Shown here: piece after piece, positions 15,201 to 26,628 of the stretch
Numbering within the stretch: the stretch's first letter is position 1
How the letters are laid out: each line of letters starts with the position of its first letter
Program-made: the position numbers and the translations under genes
The notes under the pieces: model-generated
Told to the model about the DNA's origin: nothing
The model's database searches: none
The model's input: only the letters and a program-made list of their open reading frames with translations
From: Aristolochia californica
Lineage: Eukaryota > Streptophyta > Magnoliopsida > Piperales > Aristolochiaceae
Length of the DNA stretch: 64,000 nucleotides
Direction: 5' to 3'
Assembly: GCA_029961685.1 (NCBI GenBank)
Contig: JARWKL010000001.1
Span: 30,702,295-30,766,294 of the forward strand

Positions 15201-17914
15201 TACAGGGAGATAATTCCAAATAGTGTTTACAATTTTTAGGGATTTTAAACTCTTTTTATTTTTTTATGTATCAGGATCTACAATCATCGGGAAAAAGGGA
15301 GGAGGGAATTTTTAACTGAGTGTTGACACCCAATCCATAAGTCATTCCTTAAAAAAATATATCCCATTACACATGATAAATTACTTTACAATCATCAATG
15401 ATAGTTAGGTCAGCTTTTTGTAAATGGGCAAAATAATGGCGTGTTTGAATCGAGTAAATATCCCACTGCACGTTCACTTGAGAATTTAATGTTATTCTCT
15501 TTAAAAGGTTTGGATCCATAGGTCATTTGCATATTTAAAATGTTTCAAGCATTCATATCCGGGCTATTAGGATTGTACTTGTGGTATTTCCCAAACTTGG
15601 ATAACAGAAATTTTGTGTTAATTTGTAGGGTGTGAATAAATTTTCTTTACTGCTTTAAATGGATATTGCTTTAAATTCTTTCCATACATAAACTCTAAAA
15701 TTTTCAACTTGTTGTGATCTATTTGCCTTTTATCTCTCTTTTTTTGTTTACGAGATGAAGGGAAAGTTAAAGCTCAAGTTTTTATTTAAGAAAAAAGTAT
15801 ACATCTAAACTGGAAATGCACAATGCAAAAATGTTGAGAGAGACAATTCCAAAAAGTGATTTTAATTTTTAGGGATTTTAAACTCTTTTTAGAATTTATA
15901 TATCAGGTTCTGCAATCGTATGGAAAAGGGAGAGGCGGGGGATTTTTAACTGAGGGTTGACTACCAATCCATAAGTCATTCCTTACAAAAATACAGCCCG
16001 TTATGCATGATAAATCACTTTACAATCATCTATAGTCCTTAGTTCAGCTTTTTGTAAATGGGAAAAATAATGGCTTGTTTGACTCAGGTAAATATCTCAC
16101 CGCACGTTCACTTCAGAATTTAATGTTATTCTCTTTAAAAGGTTTGGATCCATTGGTCATTTGAATATTTAACATGTTTCAAACATGCATACTTTTTTTA
16201 AAACATATGTAGAAAAATCTCTTCCTTACAAAATTCCGAGCTATTAGGGTTGAACTAGTAGAATTCCAAAACTTGGATAATAAAACTTTTGTGTTCTTTT
16301 GTGGTGTGTGAATAAATTTTCTTTACTTACATATGTTTATTGCTTTAAATTCTTTCCATACATAAACTCTAAACATTTAATTTTTTTGTGATCTATTTGC
16401 CTTTTATCTCTTTTTTTTTTGTTTACGAGATGAAGGGAAAGTGAAAACTCAAGTTTTGATTTAAGAAAAAAGTATACATCTAAAATGGAAATACACACTA
16501 AAATATTGTAGCGAGAGATAATTCAAAAAAAATTCAGTATTTTTTAGGGATTTTAAGCTCTTTTTAGATTTTATCAATCTGGTTCTGCATTTGTCGGGAA
16601 AAGGGGGAGGCGGGAGATTTTTAATTGAGTGTTGACTCCAAATCCATAAGTTATTCCTTACAAAAATATAGCCCATTATGCATGATAAATCACTCTACAA
16701 TCGTCTATGATCGTTAGCTCAGTTTTTTGTAAATGGGCAAAATAATGGCTTGTTTGACTGGGGTAAATATCCCACCGCACGTTCACTTGGGAATTAATTG
16801 TTATTCTCTATAAAAGGTTTGGATCCATAGGTCATTTGCATCTTTAATATGTTTCAAGTATGCATATCTATTTTTTAAAACATGTGTAGAAAAATCTCTT
16901 TCTTATAAAATCTCGAGCTATTAGGGTTTGATTAGTGGAATTACCCAAACTTGGATAACAAAACTTTTGTGTTCATTTCTGGGTGTGAATAAATTTTCTT
17001 TTCATACATTTGTTCATTACTTTAAATTCTTTCCATCCATAAACTATAAAATTTTCATTTTGTTGAGATCAAGTTGCCTTTGATCTCTTTTGTTTGTTTA
17101 CAAGATGATGGGAAAGAGAAAACTAAAGTTTTGACTTAAGAAAAATGTATACATAAAAAATGGAAATGCACAATGCACAAATGTAGAGAGAAATAATTCC
17201 AAAAAGTGTTTGTAATTTTTTAGGATTTTAAAATCTTTTTAGTTTTTATATATCAGGTTCTGCAATCGTCGGGAAAAGGGGTAGGCGGGGGATTTTTAAC
17301 TGAGTGTTGACTCCCAATCCATAAGTCATTAATTCTAAAAATATAGCCTATCACGCATGATAAATAACTTTACAATCATCTCTAGTCATTAGGTCAACTT
17401 TTTGTAAATAGGCAAAATAACGGCTTGTTTGACTCGGGTAAATATCCCACTGCACGTTCACTTGAGAATTTAATGTTATTCTCTTTAAAATGTTTGGATC
17501 CATATATAATTTGGATCTTTAACATGTTTCAAGCCTGCATATCCATTTTTTAAAACATGTGTAGAAAAATCTCTTTCGTATAAAATTTTGAGCTATAAGG
17601 GTTGAACTTGTGGCATTTCCCAAACTTGGATAACAAAAATTTTGTGTTCATTTGTGATGTGTGAAAAGATTTTCTTTACTTACATTTGTTTATTGCTTTA
17701 AATTCTTTCCATACATAAACTCTAAAATTTTCAGTTTGTTGTGATCTATTTTTATTTTATTTCTTTTTATTGTTTACATGATGAAGCGAAAGTGAAAATT
17801 CAAGTTTTTATTTAACAAAAAAGTATACATCTAAAATGAAATGCACAATTCAAAAATATAGAGAGAGATAATTCCAAAAATTGTTTGTAATTTTTAGGGA
17901 TTTTTAAAATCTTG
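12230..17914. repeat. Higher-order satellite unit, copy 1, left part
   Basis: From about 12,230 (GGGCTAATATGGTAGAAC) to the left edge of the viral block, private variants match about 45,990-51,736 at an offset of 33,77x-33,82x. Examples are the ATCCACTGGTCAATTGC variant at 12,815 and 46,587 and the PPPPFP-type frame region at 16,461 and 50,283. After subtracting the 24.6 kb viral block, the remaining offset is about 9.2 kb. The unit continues to the right of the insertion at 42,522. Confidence 0.8.
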
Positions 17915-17936
17915 TTTTTTTTTTTTTTTTTACGTT

Positions 17937-18774
17937 TATGTATTTAGTTATGTTTTTTCTGTTTAGAACAATGTTTTTTATATTTCCGCATGTTTGTAAT
18001 ATTGTGATTCGTACAGTAGTTGTTATTAGTGTTCATATTTCGCATCTATATATATGATCTCCACAGTGTTTGTTTTTACTGTTCCAAAGTTACTGTTCAT
18101 TTTTACTATTCACGGTAACTATTCATGATTACTATTCATATTTACTGTTCACTCGTAAAAAAGAAATAGTATCAAAATAGTGCCAAATAGGACAGAAGCT
18201 AGAGACTTGGAATTATTTGGCTACGCTCCGAGGTAGAAAACGAAACGGAGCTGTGCTCTACCCTGCTGAAGCAGCCATGGAGCCGCAACGGTTAATAGGA
18301 ACGGCTAAGGGCCCTCTAAAGACCGTGAGGACCGCATCGACGGAATTGCCCACTTGGTGGTAAGCCGGCATGAATAGGTCAAACCCCGAAGAAGTTCTAA
18401 GTAGCAGCAGAAGTCATGTTGGGCCTATTATAGCTATGACATAGACACAAACGAGCACATAGCAGTGACATGTGGTAGGAAGCAGGAAAATGGCCTAATG
18501 GTAAACTGATAGGACGGACAAAGTGTGACTTTAGGAATAGTATTGTGTGAGTCATTGTTATTTTTCCGCTGCCCGTAGATGTCATCCTCTGCCTGTAGCT
18601 CGATACTGGTAGGTAGAAGTCCCTAGGATTTTAGTTCCGCTGTCGTCTTCCCTAGGTTGTCGTCCGCTGTGTGTACAAGTCTATTAGAGACTTTGTGTCG
18701 ATATCATAGCAATAGTGCTTTGGTATCAGTATTCCGCTGTCAGAGTCTGCTAGAGACTCGTGTCATGTTAAAAA
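17937..18774 (+). promoter_or_regulatory. Copy A viral leader (truncated 5' end)
   Basis: This is a non-coding leader homologous to 26,911-27,811 and, inverted, to 34,169-35,040 and 41,662-42,521. It begins in the viral sequence ATGTATTTAGTTATG and ends at the primer site. It holds the ACTGTTCA repeat cluster, then a less AT-rich tract with CTCTACCCTGCTGAAGCA and AAGGGCCCTCTAAAGACC. The upstream part of the leader and the promoter are missing at this end, so copy A has no promoter of its own here. One of the two 50-bp repeat units found in copy B is absent. Confidence 0.8.
18016..18155 (+). repeat. ACTGTTCA/ACTATTCA repeat cluster, copy A leader
   Basis: Short direct repeats of the form TTACTGTTCAT or TTACTATTCAT occur about eight times within about 140 bp. 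The same cluster is present in the other leaders. Its function is unknown; it could be a binding-site array or part of leader RNA structure. Confidence 0.7.
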
Positions 18775-18787
18775 TGGTATCAGAGCC
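18775..18787 (+). other. Primer-binding site, initiator tRNA-Met, copy A
   Basis: TGGTATCAGAGCC is complementary to the 3' end of plant initiator tRNA-Met over 13 nt. In Caulimoviridae this site primes minus-strand DNA synthesis and marks position 1 of the circular genome. It matches copy C exactly and copy B with one mismatch. Confidence 0.93.
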
Positions 18788-18798
18788 GAGTATTAGAC

Positions 18799-19612
18799 TT
18801 GGTTTTGTATGCGTCAAAGAAGTCAAAGCTTAACTTTGATTCTTTCTGTTTAGGTATACATACTCCCAAACAGTTACGACCCATACCTGTCACATCCCAA
18901 CTAACATTTGTAAGGAACAAATGTACTAATGTACCAAAGACCCCAACTGGTAGGTCAAAAGGAACTCAACGGTCCTTCTTACGACACCGTGTTGAAAACT
19001 GGACACACAAATGTTTGTCCAATAATAGGCTATCCACATGGATGGCATGACAAGAATAATCCAATATTAAATAATATAATGGATTTAGTTGGTGATATGC
19101 ATCACAGCTTCTTTATGAAAAGATGCTGGGAAAAATACACCCCAGAAAATGTTGCTTTCCTATGCGTAGGAATAGAAAGTGATGTTAATGAACAAGTTCA
19201 GAAACTCAAGAGAAGAATTATTGCCCATCTTGAGGTACTTAAAACAGGAAACACTGAAGAAACAGTACGTTTCCTTACAAATCTACAAAGCTATGTGGAT
19301 CAAGAAATAAATGCTTTTAGGATCTTAGAACCGATCCGAGAAGCAAAAATAAAAATTGTTAACAACAAACCATCAAAAAAGGAGTTACAAGAAGTAATTT
19401 GCAAAATATCTTCTGTAAAAACTCATCATGGAACAGATAGAGATCGTCTTATACGAGACATCTGTGCCTTAACACAAAATGAGGAATTGAGAGAACTCGT
19501 TATACAACACATCACTCCTTTCATCACTTTGTATCAATTGGAACGATTGCTTGAACTCCTGTTCCAAAAATTAGAAGAGACCTCAACTCATCTAAAATTC
19601 CTAAATGTCTGA
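18799..19612 (+). pseudogene. Copy A ORF1, unknown caulimovirid protein, frameshifted
   Basis: The product is homologous to the ORF at 40,825-41,676. Its first part (FDSFCLGIHTPKQLRP) is read from about 18,799, and the main part in another frame from 18,929. One extra C in the run at about 18,935-18,938, compared with copy C, causes the shift. The main part is helical and charged, with motifs GYPHGWHDKNNP, MHHSFFMKRCWEKY and VNEQVQKLKRRI. No family was recognised. No in-frame ATG exists near the start, and a TAA at 18,769-18,771 precedes the primer site in this frame. The TGA stop overlaps the ATG of the movement protein (19,605) by 8 nt. Function is unknown; first-ORF position is the only clue. 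Confidence 0.75.
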
Positions 19613-20532
19613 ACAAATAGGAATAGAATGTACTTCTCTCCAAAACAGTGTTCATATACATCATGAAACACAGGGAGAATACGATGAACATCCTAATAAG
19701 TATCCCTCGGATAACTAAAGTCTACAACAAAGATTGGATTGAATTCCAAAAGAAATCCTTCGTCTTCCAGAAGGAACTATCTGTAGAAATACAAGATACC
19801 GACTCAGGTACTTTCTGCTACAGATTATTAAGCGAATCTGACTTAGCTAAGCTAAAAAGATTCAAATATGTCCATTATGAACTAGTTCGTATAGGATTAG
19901 ACCCCTTAATACGAATCAATCAGAATTTACCCTTCATAGCAGCTATAGTAGATAACTCTGTGAAGAATAATTTTGAAAAAGCCTTACTCGGAGGAGTTAG
20001 AGCAAACTTTGGATTAGGCCCAGTATCCTTTACAACATGACCCAATCTACAAATAGATTTAGAAGACAAGCACATTCAAGATACCTTGTCCCTAAAAATC
20101 TATACAGATAACTGGTCGAAAAATGGAATTCAACCAGGAAGACGAGTTATGCGCATACTTGTATGCATAGTAGCCCGAGGAATCAACACTGGAAAGGTTC
20201 CAGTTAAAGATTCAAAGAAACTCACAGAATTAGCCAAAAACATTGGTTATTCTGAAAACTTGACCATAGAAGAACTCGACCCTAGAGACTTAACATGGCC
20301 AACAGAATGGGTAGTCCAACCTTTGGCACCCAGTCACCTTCCACTCTCTCGAAAAACCATAAAGGAGATAGAAGGAAAACTAGTGATCACAAACACTAGA
20401 CCCAGCTTTTCCATCGAACAGGACAGAACCTCTACCTCAACAAGTAGAACCTTAAACAGTTCCCGTTTCGAAGGAATAGGAAATCCAAGGCCCAATGCTT
20501 ATGTTCCTCTTCACATAGATGATGGCACATAA
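19605..20532 (+). pseudogene. Copy A movement protein (30K superfamily), broken
   Basis: This is homologous to the intact 311-residue frame of copy C. The natural start appears to be the ATG at 19,605, overlapping the ORF1 stop. About 29 nt are missing near 19,697 relative to C, which shifts the frame. TGG is replaced by TGA at 20,038-20,040. Recognisable segments are LSVEIQDTDSGTFCYRL, KRFKYVHYELVRIGLDPL, NFEKALLGGVRANFGLGP and GIQPGRRVMRILVCIVARG. Caulimovirid 30K proteins form tubules through plasmodesmata for cell-to-cell spread. The assignment rests on the conserved gene position, size and the LGGVRANLGLGPVSF-type core seen in copy C. The protein end overlaps the start of ORF3. Confidence 0.85.
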
Positions 20533-20905
20533 CCCATAAAAAGCCTTAGGTCCACCTATAGGAAATAGTGACATCGTCACCAATTCCAATCAAACCTTAG
20601 AGTCTTATGGTAAGACCCTTAATAGGTTAGAAAAAACTGTTGAAAACCTCCAACAGAAAATAGATTTCCTCTATGATGAACATAAACATAGAGAAATAAT
20701 AAAGTGTCAAAACATCCTAGAAAATATTCTAGAAAAGATTGACCATGGAAATAGTCCTGTTGTCTTCATAGGAAGAGAAACAGGAATATATGACAGCTGG
20801 GAAGAAGCCCAAGCTCAAGTCATAGGATTTCCCGGAAATTCTCACAGAAAATTCCGGACAAAGGACGATGCTGAACAAGCCTGGACAGCATCCCGAAATA
20901 GATGA
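20522..20905 (+). pseudogene. Copy A ORF3-viroplasmin fusion
   Basis: The first about 78 codons match the coiled-coil ORF3 of copy C (TLNRLEKTVENLQQKIDFLY), with TAC changed to TAA at 20,537-20,539. At about 20,757-20,770 the sequence switches to the viroplasmin domain found in copy B (VVFIGRETGIYDSWEEA, then FRTKDDAEQAW). The two halves are in the same frame. The crossover lies in a short stretch where C reads TTGTTTTCTTC and B reads ATGTTGTCTTC, so a homology-assisted template switch is likely. The stop overlaps the ORF4 start as ATGA. This looks like a recombinant of two viral 5' modules, not a functional protein design. Confidence 0.8.
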
Positions 20906-21117
20906 TCTATCGGCAAAAACTTTTAGATCGTTTGCAACGAAAGAGAGGAGGTCTAGCCTTCACTCTCTTGCTAAGAAACATGCTTCAACCAGAAGATGAT
21001 ACTATCTTCACCAGGGAAATGTACAATTTCCATTGGGAAAGGTATACGAATCGCATCCATCGATTTCGATGCAAGATCAACAAAATCAAACAAAAGCTAA
21101 ACCTCCTAGCTTTGTAA
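20902..21117 (+). CDS. Copy A ORF4, 71-residue basic protein
   Basis: An intact 71-codon frame follows the upstream ORF with an ATGA stop-start overlap and precedes the coat protein start by 2 nt. The product is strongly basic with motifs KLLDRLQRKRGG, MLQPEDDTIF, NFHWERYTNRIHRFRCKI and a KLNLLAL end. It has no membrane segment or signal peptide. The same protein is at 28,602-28,817 and, with one stop, at 39,255-39,470. No known family was recognised. Its position between ORF3 and the coat protein, conserved in all copies, indicates a real viral gene. Confidence 0.75.
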   Translation: MIYRQKLLDRLQRKRGGLAFTLLLRNMLQPEDDTIFTREMYNFHWERYTNRIHRFRCKINKIKQKLNLLAL

Positions 21118-21119
21118 AA

Positions 21120-22874
21120 ATGAATGAGTTTTTCTATTTAATGGATATGGAAACTCCATTACCATTAGGCCTTCCTAACATCACTGGATGGCTTAAAAAC
21201 CTTGTATACTTTGCAACACCTTGCATAGCACCTAGAAGAAAAAAGGATCCAGCACCACCTGCTTTTAGGATCGCTTCAAAAGCATCATCCTCCACCGATG
21301 ATGAAGTTTACGCAGAATATAATACCTTCGGTAGCCAACCGATTTATTATGTTCAAGAGGAAAAACCTTCCTTTAGTAAACAACAAGAGCAACAAGACAG
21401 TGAACCAGAAGACTGGGAATCTGATGAAGTTGCAGAAGAAAATCCCAAGAAAACATATTACTCTGCTAAAGACAAAAAGGCAGATGATCTTGGTAAAAGG
21501 TTTTGAATGCTTTGTGCTAGCGACCATTTTGAAGCAGAAACTTCAAGGGTAAGAGATACCCACATTGAAGATAGCTTTCAAGATAACTTCCGAAACCGTA
21601 CTGCGGTTCATCCGCAAGAACGAGAAAGTTTGTCCCACTCCAAAATATCTCTGGGAGGACAACGGTTTTCGACAAAATACACAAATGTCGATCCTTCAAA
21701 TGCTACTAAGGGACACCAAACCATAGATAGCATAAACCCTTTTGGATTTTACCTCAACTTGGATTGCCCCAAGGATGGAGAAAAAGTCCTTAAAGATTGG
21801 GAAAGAAGCATGAGCAATGCTGCAAATATGCATGAATCTTGGAACCAAGAATCAGCATTTAATTTCTTTACCCATGCTTTACAGGGTAATGTAGCTCATT
21901 GGTGGGACAACCTTCCCGAAGACCAAAAACGAGCTAATACCTCAATATCAATAGCCAATATCTTGAAAGGATTAGTGGCTAAGATATCAAAGGAATTTCT
22001 AGGAATACATCCAACCCTAGAAGCCTACAATGAGAGTACTAAACAAAGAAAATGTTTAGAAACTCTTCAGAAATTAAACAAGTTACAAATCTGTAACATT
22101 TGTTTTTATGAGAAGTATTACTGCGAGTTTGCAAGTTACTTCTATAAACTGTAAAAAGAAGACCAGAAACCTTATCTGTCTATCTTTTATGCAAAATTGC
22201 CAGAACCATTTGCACATGTAGCTGAAAAAGACTACATTAAAAAATATTGGCAAAACAATCCAGAACTTGGTACTTTAACCATGGATATTGTCCTAAACAT
22301 TGATACTTTAGGAAGAAGACATCAATTTGTACAAGACATGTTGGCAAATCTTTGTGATGCCCAAAAACTACAAAAGAAAAGTAGTAAGGCAAATAAACAA
22401 ACATTATGTTGTTCAAACCTGAACAAAAATGTAGGAGCTTATGGTTGTAAAACCACCTCTCATAAGCAACGAAAATATCCTAAGAAATTTCAACAGAAAA
22501 AATTTAGGATACAAAAAAGTTCTACAACAAGGTATACTCCTAAAAAGAGATACTTTAGAAATAGAACAAATTTTGGCCCGACCACATCCAGTAAAGGGTC
22601 AAATGCATACTGCCCAAAGGGGAAAACCCCAAGCAAATGCAAATGCTGGATATGCCAGAGAGAAGGACATTTCGCCAAAGATTGTCCAAATGATAAACAA
22701 CAACGGCGGTACAGTACATACATGTTACTAGCCGAAGAAAATGGATTGGACCTCATCCATTACGATGGCATCCAATCAGAAGATGAAGTGTATGAACTTC
22801 ATCTCAAAACTGAGTCCTCCTCCTCGGAAAACTCAGAGAACATGTCGGACTCTTCAGGCTCCTTTTCTGAATGA
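21120..22874 (+). pseudogene. Copy A coat protein with CCHC knuckle, two stops
   Basis: The frame runs 585 codons including the stop, the same length as in copy C. Order: N-terminal region with GLPNITGWLKNLVYFATPC and a Ser/Glu-rich acidic stretch, capsid core (DSINPFGFYLNLDCPKDG, GNVAHWWDNLPEDQKR), a Lys/Arg-rich segment, a CCHC knuckle (22,644-22,685, CWICQREGHFAKDC) and an acidic Ser-rich tail. Caulimovirid coat proteins share this acidic-core-basic-CCHC-acidic plan; the knuckle binds the pregenomic RNA. Two in-frame stops break it: TGA at 21,504-21,506 (CGA in copy B) and TAA at 22,152-22,154 (CAA in copy C). The final TGA overlaps the polymerase ATG as ATGA. Confidence 0.9.
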
Positions 22875-24842
22875 GTATCCGCATAAACACAGAGCATGTA
22901 GCATATGGAAATTCTTATATCACGGTCATGCTTAAACTACCCGGATATATCAAATTCCATATACACGCTCTCGTAGATACAGGAAGTTCTTATGGTCTAG
23001 CTAGACAAAATCTACTTCCCACGGATCTTTGGAAACCACTTGAAGCACCCCTTCAAGTAATAGTTGGCTCTGGCGAAACCATCTCTCTTCCTACCGAAGC
23101 TCGCAATATTCATCTCGACATTGGAGGTGAAAAGTTTATGATTCCAAAACTAATTAGTTTAGGATCAAACATAAATTCAGGACCCGATTTAGTCCTCGGA
23201 AATGAATGGCTCATGTTTCATGCCCCTGTAGAGCAAACACCATCCTACTATAAAGTTCGATGTCGCACTCGACATGAAATCGATAATATTGCTGTATTTG
23301 TCTACGCAGTAAAACCCACTGAAGCCTATGCCATTTCTGGCAATGGAGTTGTCCTCCATCAGGTCTTCAAAAAATGCAGCAAGCATGGTGATGAGGAGAT
23401 TCCTCCCTTAGAAACTCTGCTTCTTGCTGAGTCCTGGGAATCTGAAGTTCAGCAACTTCTAGAATCAACTTGTTCTAAGAAACCCTTAGAATGGTGGCAT
23501 AAACAAAAACCATATGCCGACCTCGAACTTCTTAATCCTAAAAAAGAAATCCGAGAAAAACGTATGGTTTACACTCCTTCTGATGTTGAAGAATTCTCAA
23601 CACAGATAAATGATTTGCTAGCTCAAGGTTTAATCCACGCAAGTCATTCTCCACATACATCTCCTGCTTTCCTGGTACGGAATCATGCAGAGATAAAACG
23701 AGGAAAAACTCGAATGGTCATTAACTATAAAAAGGTTAATGAAGCCACAAAAATGGATGACTACTATCTTCCTAACAAAGAAACATTAATAGCTGCCATA
23801 AGAGGAAAACAATGGTTTTCAAAATTTGATTACAAATCTGGGTTTTGGCAAATTCGTCTAACCGAAAGAGAGATTCCCCTTACTGCTTTCAGTTGTCCTT
23901 CAGGACATTATGAGTGGCTTGTAATGCCCTTTGGGTTAAAACAAGCACCCAACATATTTCAAAGAAGAATGGATGATATCCTCAAACCATTCTTTAAATT
24001 TTGCTTAGTTTATGTTGATGACATCCTAGTCTTTTCAGAAACCAAGGATCAACATAAAGAGCAATTACTTAAGGTCTTAAATGCCTTAAAAACTGCTGGG
24101 ATAGCACTCAGCAAAACGAAATTAGAGTTGTTTAAAACCAAGATAGATTTCTTAGGTCTAAACATCTCAAAAGGAGAAATCATTCTCAAAATCATATTCT
24201 GGAAAAACTAGCTGCTTTTCCAAATGAAATTGAAGATATAAAACAACTTCAACGTTTCTTAGGAGGCCTAACATATGCTGAACAATTCATAAAGAATTTA
24301 GCTGAAATTAGGAAACCCTTTCAAAAGAAACTAAAGAAAGACATCAAATGGGAATGGACACCCACTGATAGTCTTGAAGTAAGTCGGATCAAACAAATGA
24401 TGAAACACCTCCCGGTGTTAACTCTACCTGATCCCGATGCAAATCTGATTTTAGAAACTGACGCCTCTGATCACACTTGGGCAGCAGTCCTAAAATGCAA
24501 AATCAATGATTCTGAAAGAATATACAAATATACATCATGAACATTTTCATCTGCTGAAACAAACTATCATTCGTATGAAAAAGAAATTTTAGCAGTAAAG
24601 AATGGGATAAAAAAGTTTTATATATATATCTCGCTCCCAAAGAATTTCTGGTAAGAACTGACTTGAAAAATTTTGTCGGTTTTATGACAAGAAATTTAGA
24701 AGATTCACTTTGTCGCGGAAGGTTACTCTGTTGGCAGCAATGGTTCTTTCAATTCTCTTTTACTGTTGAACACATTAAAGGAGAAAAAAACTATTTACCT
24801 GACACTCTTACTTGAGAATTTTCTTGTGTTACAGACAGGTAA
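22871..24842 (+). pseudogene. Copy A protease-RT-RNase H polyprotein, frameshifted
   Basis: The intact part (446 residues, to 24,211) carries the aspartic protease motif HALVDTGSSY near residue 36 and RT motifs KFDYKSGFWQIRL, MPFGLKQAPNIFQ and YVDDILVFSET. A 1-nt loss near 24,185, compared with B, ends the frame at 24,211. The RNase H part follows in another frame (LETDASDHTWAAVL) with TGA for GGA at 24,538-24,540, an extra-base dinucleotide tract near 24,620-24,632, and TGA for CGA at 24,813-24,815. Caulimovirid polymerases copy pregenomic RNA into DNA in the cytoplasm. No integrase follows RNase H. This copy cannot give an active enzyme. Confidence 0.93.
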
Positions 24843-24843
24843 A

Positions 24844-26286
24844 ATGGATCCCCTCAGCAGCACCCTGACGGACCTAGCAGCAGCAATTGCCACACTCACG
24901 GTATTGCTCTCAACCCTACAGTCACTATTCGACAGTCTTTTAGTTCTTTTAGAACGAGGAGACATACATGAGAATTGTGCCCGTTACTGGTTAAGTGGAG
25001 AAGAGTTAAAAGAACTCACTCAACGGCGTGAAATGCCAAGCTCCTCCGGGACTTCTACCGGATCTCCATCGCGAGAAAAGGAAGCCACAACGTCAACTAC
25101 TCAGCAGACGGATGACTTTAGTGTTTTGATAAACACAGGTCGACCCAGGATTTCTACCGGTCATGCCAGGCATGAGAAGGAAATCACAACCCAATCCTCT
25201 CTGAAGATAGGGGAATCAGGGATTTCTACCAGCCAGTCTAGAGCTGGAAAGGAAACCTTAACGATTTCTTTGAAATCGGAATCAGGGACTTCTACCTGTT
25301 AGTCTAGAGCTGAAAAGGAAGTTTTAACGGATCCATCCCAGATGGAAACGGACTTGTCTAGTAATGAGAAATCATTCAAGACAAAATTGGTTACCCCGTC
25401 TGAGTTTACAAGGTTGAAAAGCCTAAATAAACCAGATAAAACTAGTTTTAATGAGTTTGAGTTTTTAAAGAAATTTAAACCTTTAAAACTTTCAGACATT
25501 ATGTTTGAGGAACCCTCGCTACGCCCTCAAAAGGTGGACAGCGTTCGTTCGAAGATCGAATCCGATCATACTGTTCAATTCCAGGGATGGAATGAACAAA
25601 TTGAGCAAGGGATGAACACTCCCTTCTTCACCATTGAGCCCAGCAACAGTTGGAATCAAGTGAAGCTGAGTCATGAAATAGACTCAAAATATGCATCCAT
25701 GCTTTATGCATATGGATTCATAAAATAGATGGTATTTCCCTCCACCGACTTAACAATATTGGAGAAAATGCCAAAGGAAATTATGGAGGCTTGCAAAAGT
25801 TTCATCTCCATAATGAAGAGTAAAGCAATTCGACTTCATTTCGTTTCCTGTATTGCTGAAATTGTTACTGACACTAAAATGTTTCCGAGCATTTCCGTCG
25901 TGACTATTGAAGGCATCAAAGAAGGTGACGTAAATATGGAATATGATCCCCGACATATTCCAAAAGCCAAGCCTTGTCCAGAAGCAGTCTGGCCAACCAG
26001 GCGTATCCGTGGGCTCAAGAACCTGATATAGCTCATGATGCAGCTGATTCAGAAAAAGAGAAGCTTCATCTACAAGACCTCCGTCCCACTGACGATCATC
26101 TCTAAAAGCTATAAAGAGACTCCGACTTCTGTCCAGACCAGTCTCGAAGCCACGCTGAAGAAACCCCTTGGAGGAAATATCCCCTTCAGCAAAGCAACAA
26201 AGGAAAGCTTCTGCCAGATGGCCCAGAAGACTTTTCTCAAGGAGCACACCTATAAATTGTGCACAGAAAAGCAGCTGTCCGCATGA
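24844..26286 (+). pseudogene. Copy A ORF7, post-polymerase protein (transactivator position), three stops
   Basis: One frame of 481 codons follows the polymerase stop after 1 nt. The N terminus is hydrophobic and helical (LTDLAAAIATLTVLLSTLQS), then comes a Ser/Thr-rich region with repeated short motifs like GISTSQSRAGKET, then a conserved C-terminal half (KPLKLSDIM, SKYASMLYAYGF, KSFISIMKSKAIRLHFVSC). Stops at 25,300-25,302, 25,726-25,728 and 26,029-26,031 are all TAG where another copy has CAG. About 54 nt are missing near 25,003 relative to B. By position it matches the translational transactivator/inclusion-body protein, but no viroplasmin domain is visible in it, so the function is inferred from order only. 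Confidence 0.75.
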
Positions 26287-26628
26287 GCAGTCAGCAGCCA
26301 TGTCAGCAGACGAGTCAGCAGCCACATCAACAGACTAGGCCCACGACGAAATCAAAGTCAGCAAAGGCGGCTCAAAAGTCTGCAAAGGCAGCTACAAAAG
26401 TCATCAATGACGGCTACATCAAGTCAACAAAGATGGCTAAAAAAGATTCCTACACATCATCATCATGATGTCACAAGTAGAAAAGACATTTCTACCCCTG
26501 CTTTCGACGCCGAAAGGTAATAATGCAAGGGCACAAAAGACATGCCAAAAAGACAAAAGTTGCCCTTTGTCTTTAAACACACACCTTTCAATCAAGGGTA
26601 AAGGTGGAAGAGCTGAAAAATCTTCAGC
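26287..26628 (+). promoter_or_regulatory. Copy A pregenomic promoter region
   Basis: This is non-coding sequence between the ORF7 stop and the TATA box, in the position of the 35S-type promoter. It contains CAGCA-rich repeats with CTCAAAAGTCTGCAAAGG. The two CCACGTCA motifs seen in copy C are decayed here (CCATGTCA and CCACATCA). The antisense frames over this region are not genes. Confidence 0.7.

Larger units (their letters stand above)
1..17914. repeat. Satellite array, left arm (about 677-bp monomer)
   Basis: The sequence is a head-to-tail array of one AT-rich monomer. The landmark GGTTTGGATCCATAGG recurs at about 643, 1,320, 2,040, 2,717, 3,392 and 4,068, giving a spacing near 677 bp apart from one 720-bp unit. 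About 26 monomers are present. Other conserved landmarks are a poly-T run followed by GTTTACGAGATGAAGGG, a G-rich island (AAAAGGGGGAGGCGGGG), CATGCATATCC and a BamHI-type GGATCC. Adjacent copies differ by scattered substitutions and small indels. The short minus-strand reading frames at 4,898-5,101, 6,291-6,476, 10,318-10,500 and 16,461-16,676 recur by monomer phase and are not credible genes. I see no gene, tRNA or unrelated insertion in this stretch. Confidence 0.97.

Noticed and set aside
1..17914. Short minus-strand ORFs in the satellite (61-71 residues, for example at 4,898, 6,291, 10,318 and 16,461)
   Set aside because: They recur at the monomer phase, are often broken in neighbouring monomers, and have low-complexity hydrophobic products.
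18397..18585. Minus-strand 62-residue ORF in the copy A leader
   Set aside because: It lies within non-coding leader, is not kept in the other leader copies, and shows no recognisable motif.
22441..22731. 96-residue frame over the coat protein knuckle region (also 30,140-30,430 and 37,429-37,719)
   Set aside because: It is an alternative frame of the coat protein present in all copies; the zinc knuckle and basic region are in the other frame.
25750..26325. Antisense ORF of 191 residues over ORF7 (also 33,481-34,080 and 35,599-36,171)
   Set aside because: It is the complementary-strand shadow of ORF7 and survives because of codon composition; the sense strand has the conserved chain of coupled ORFs.
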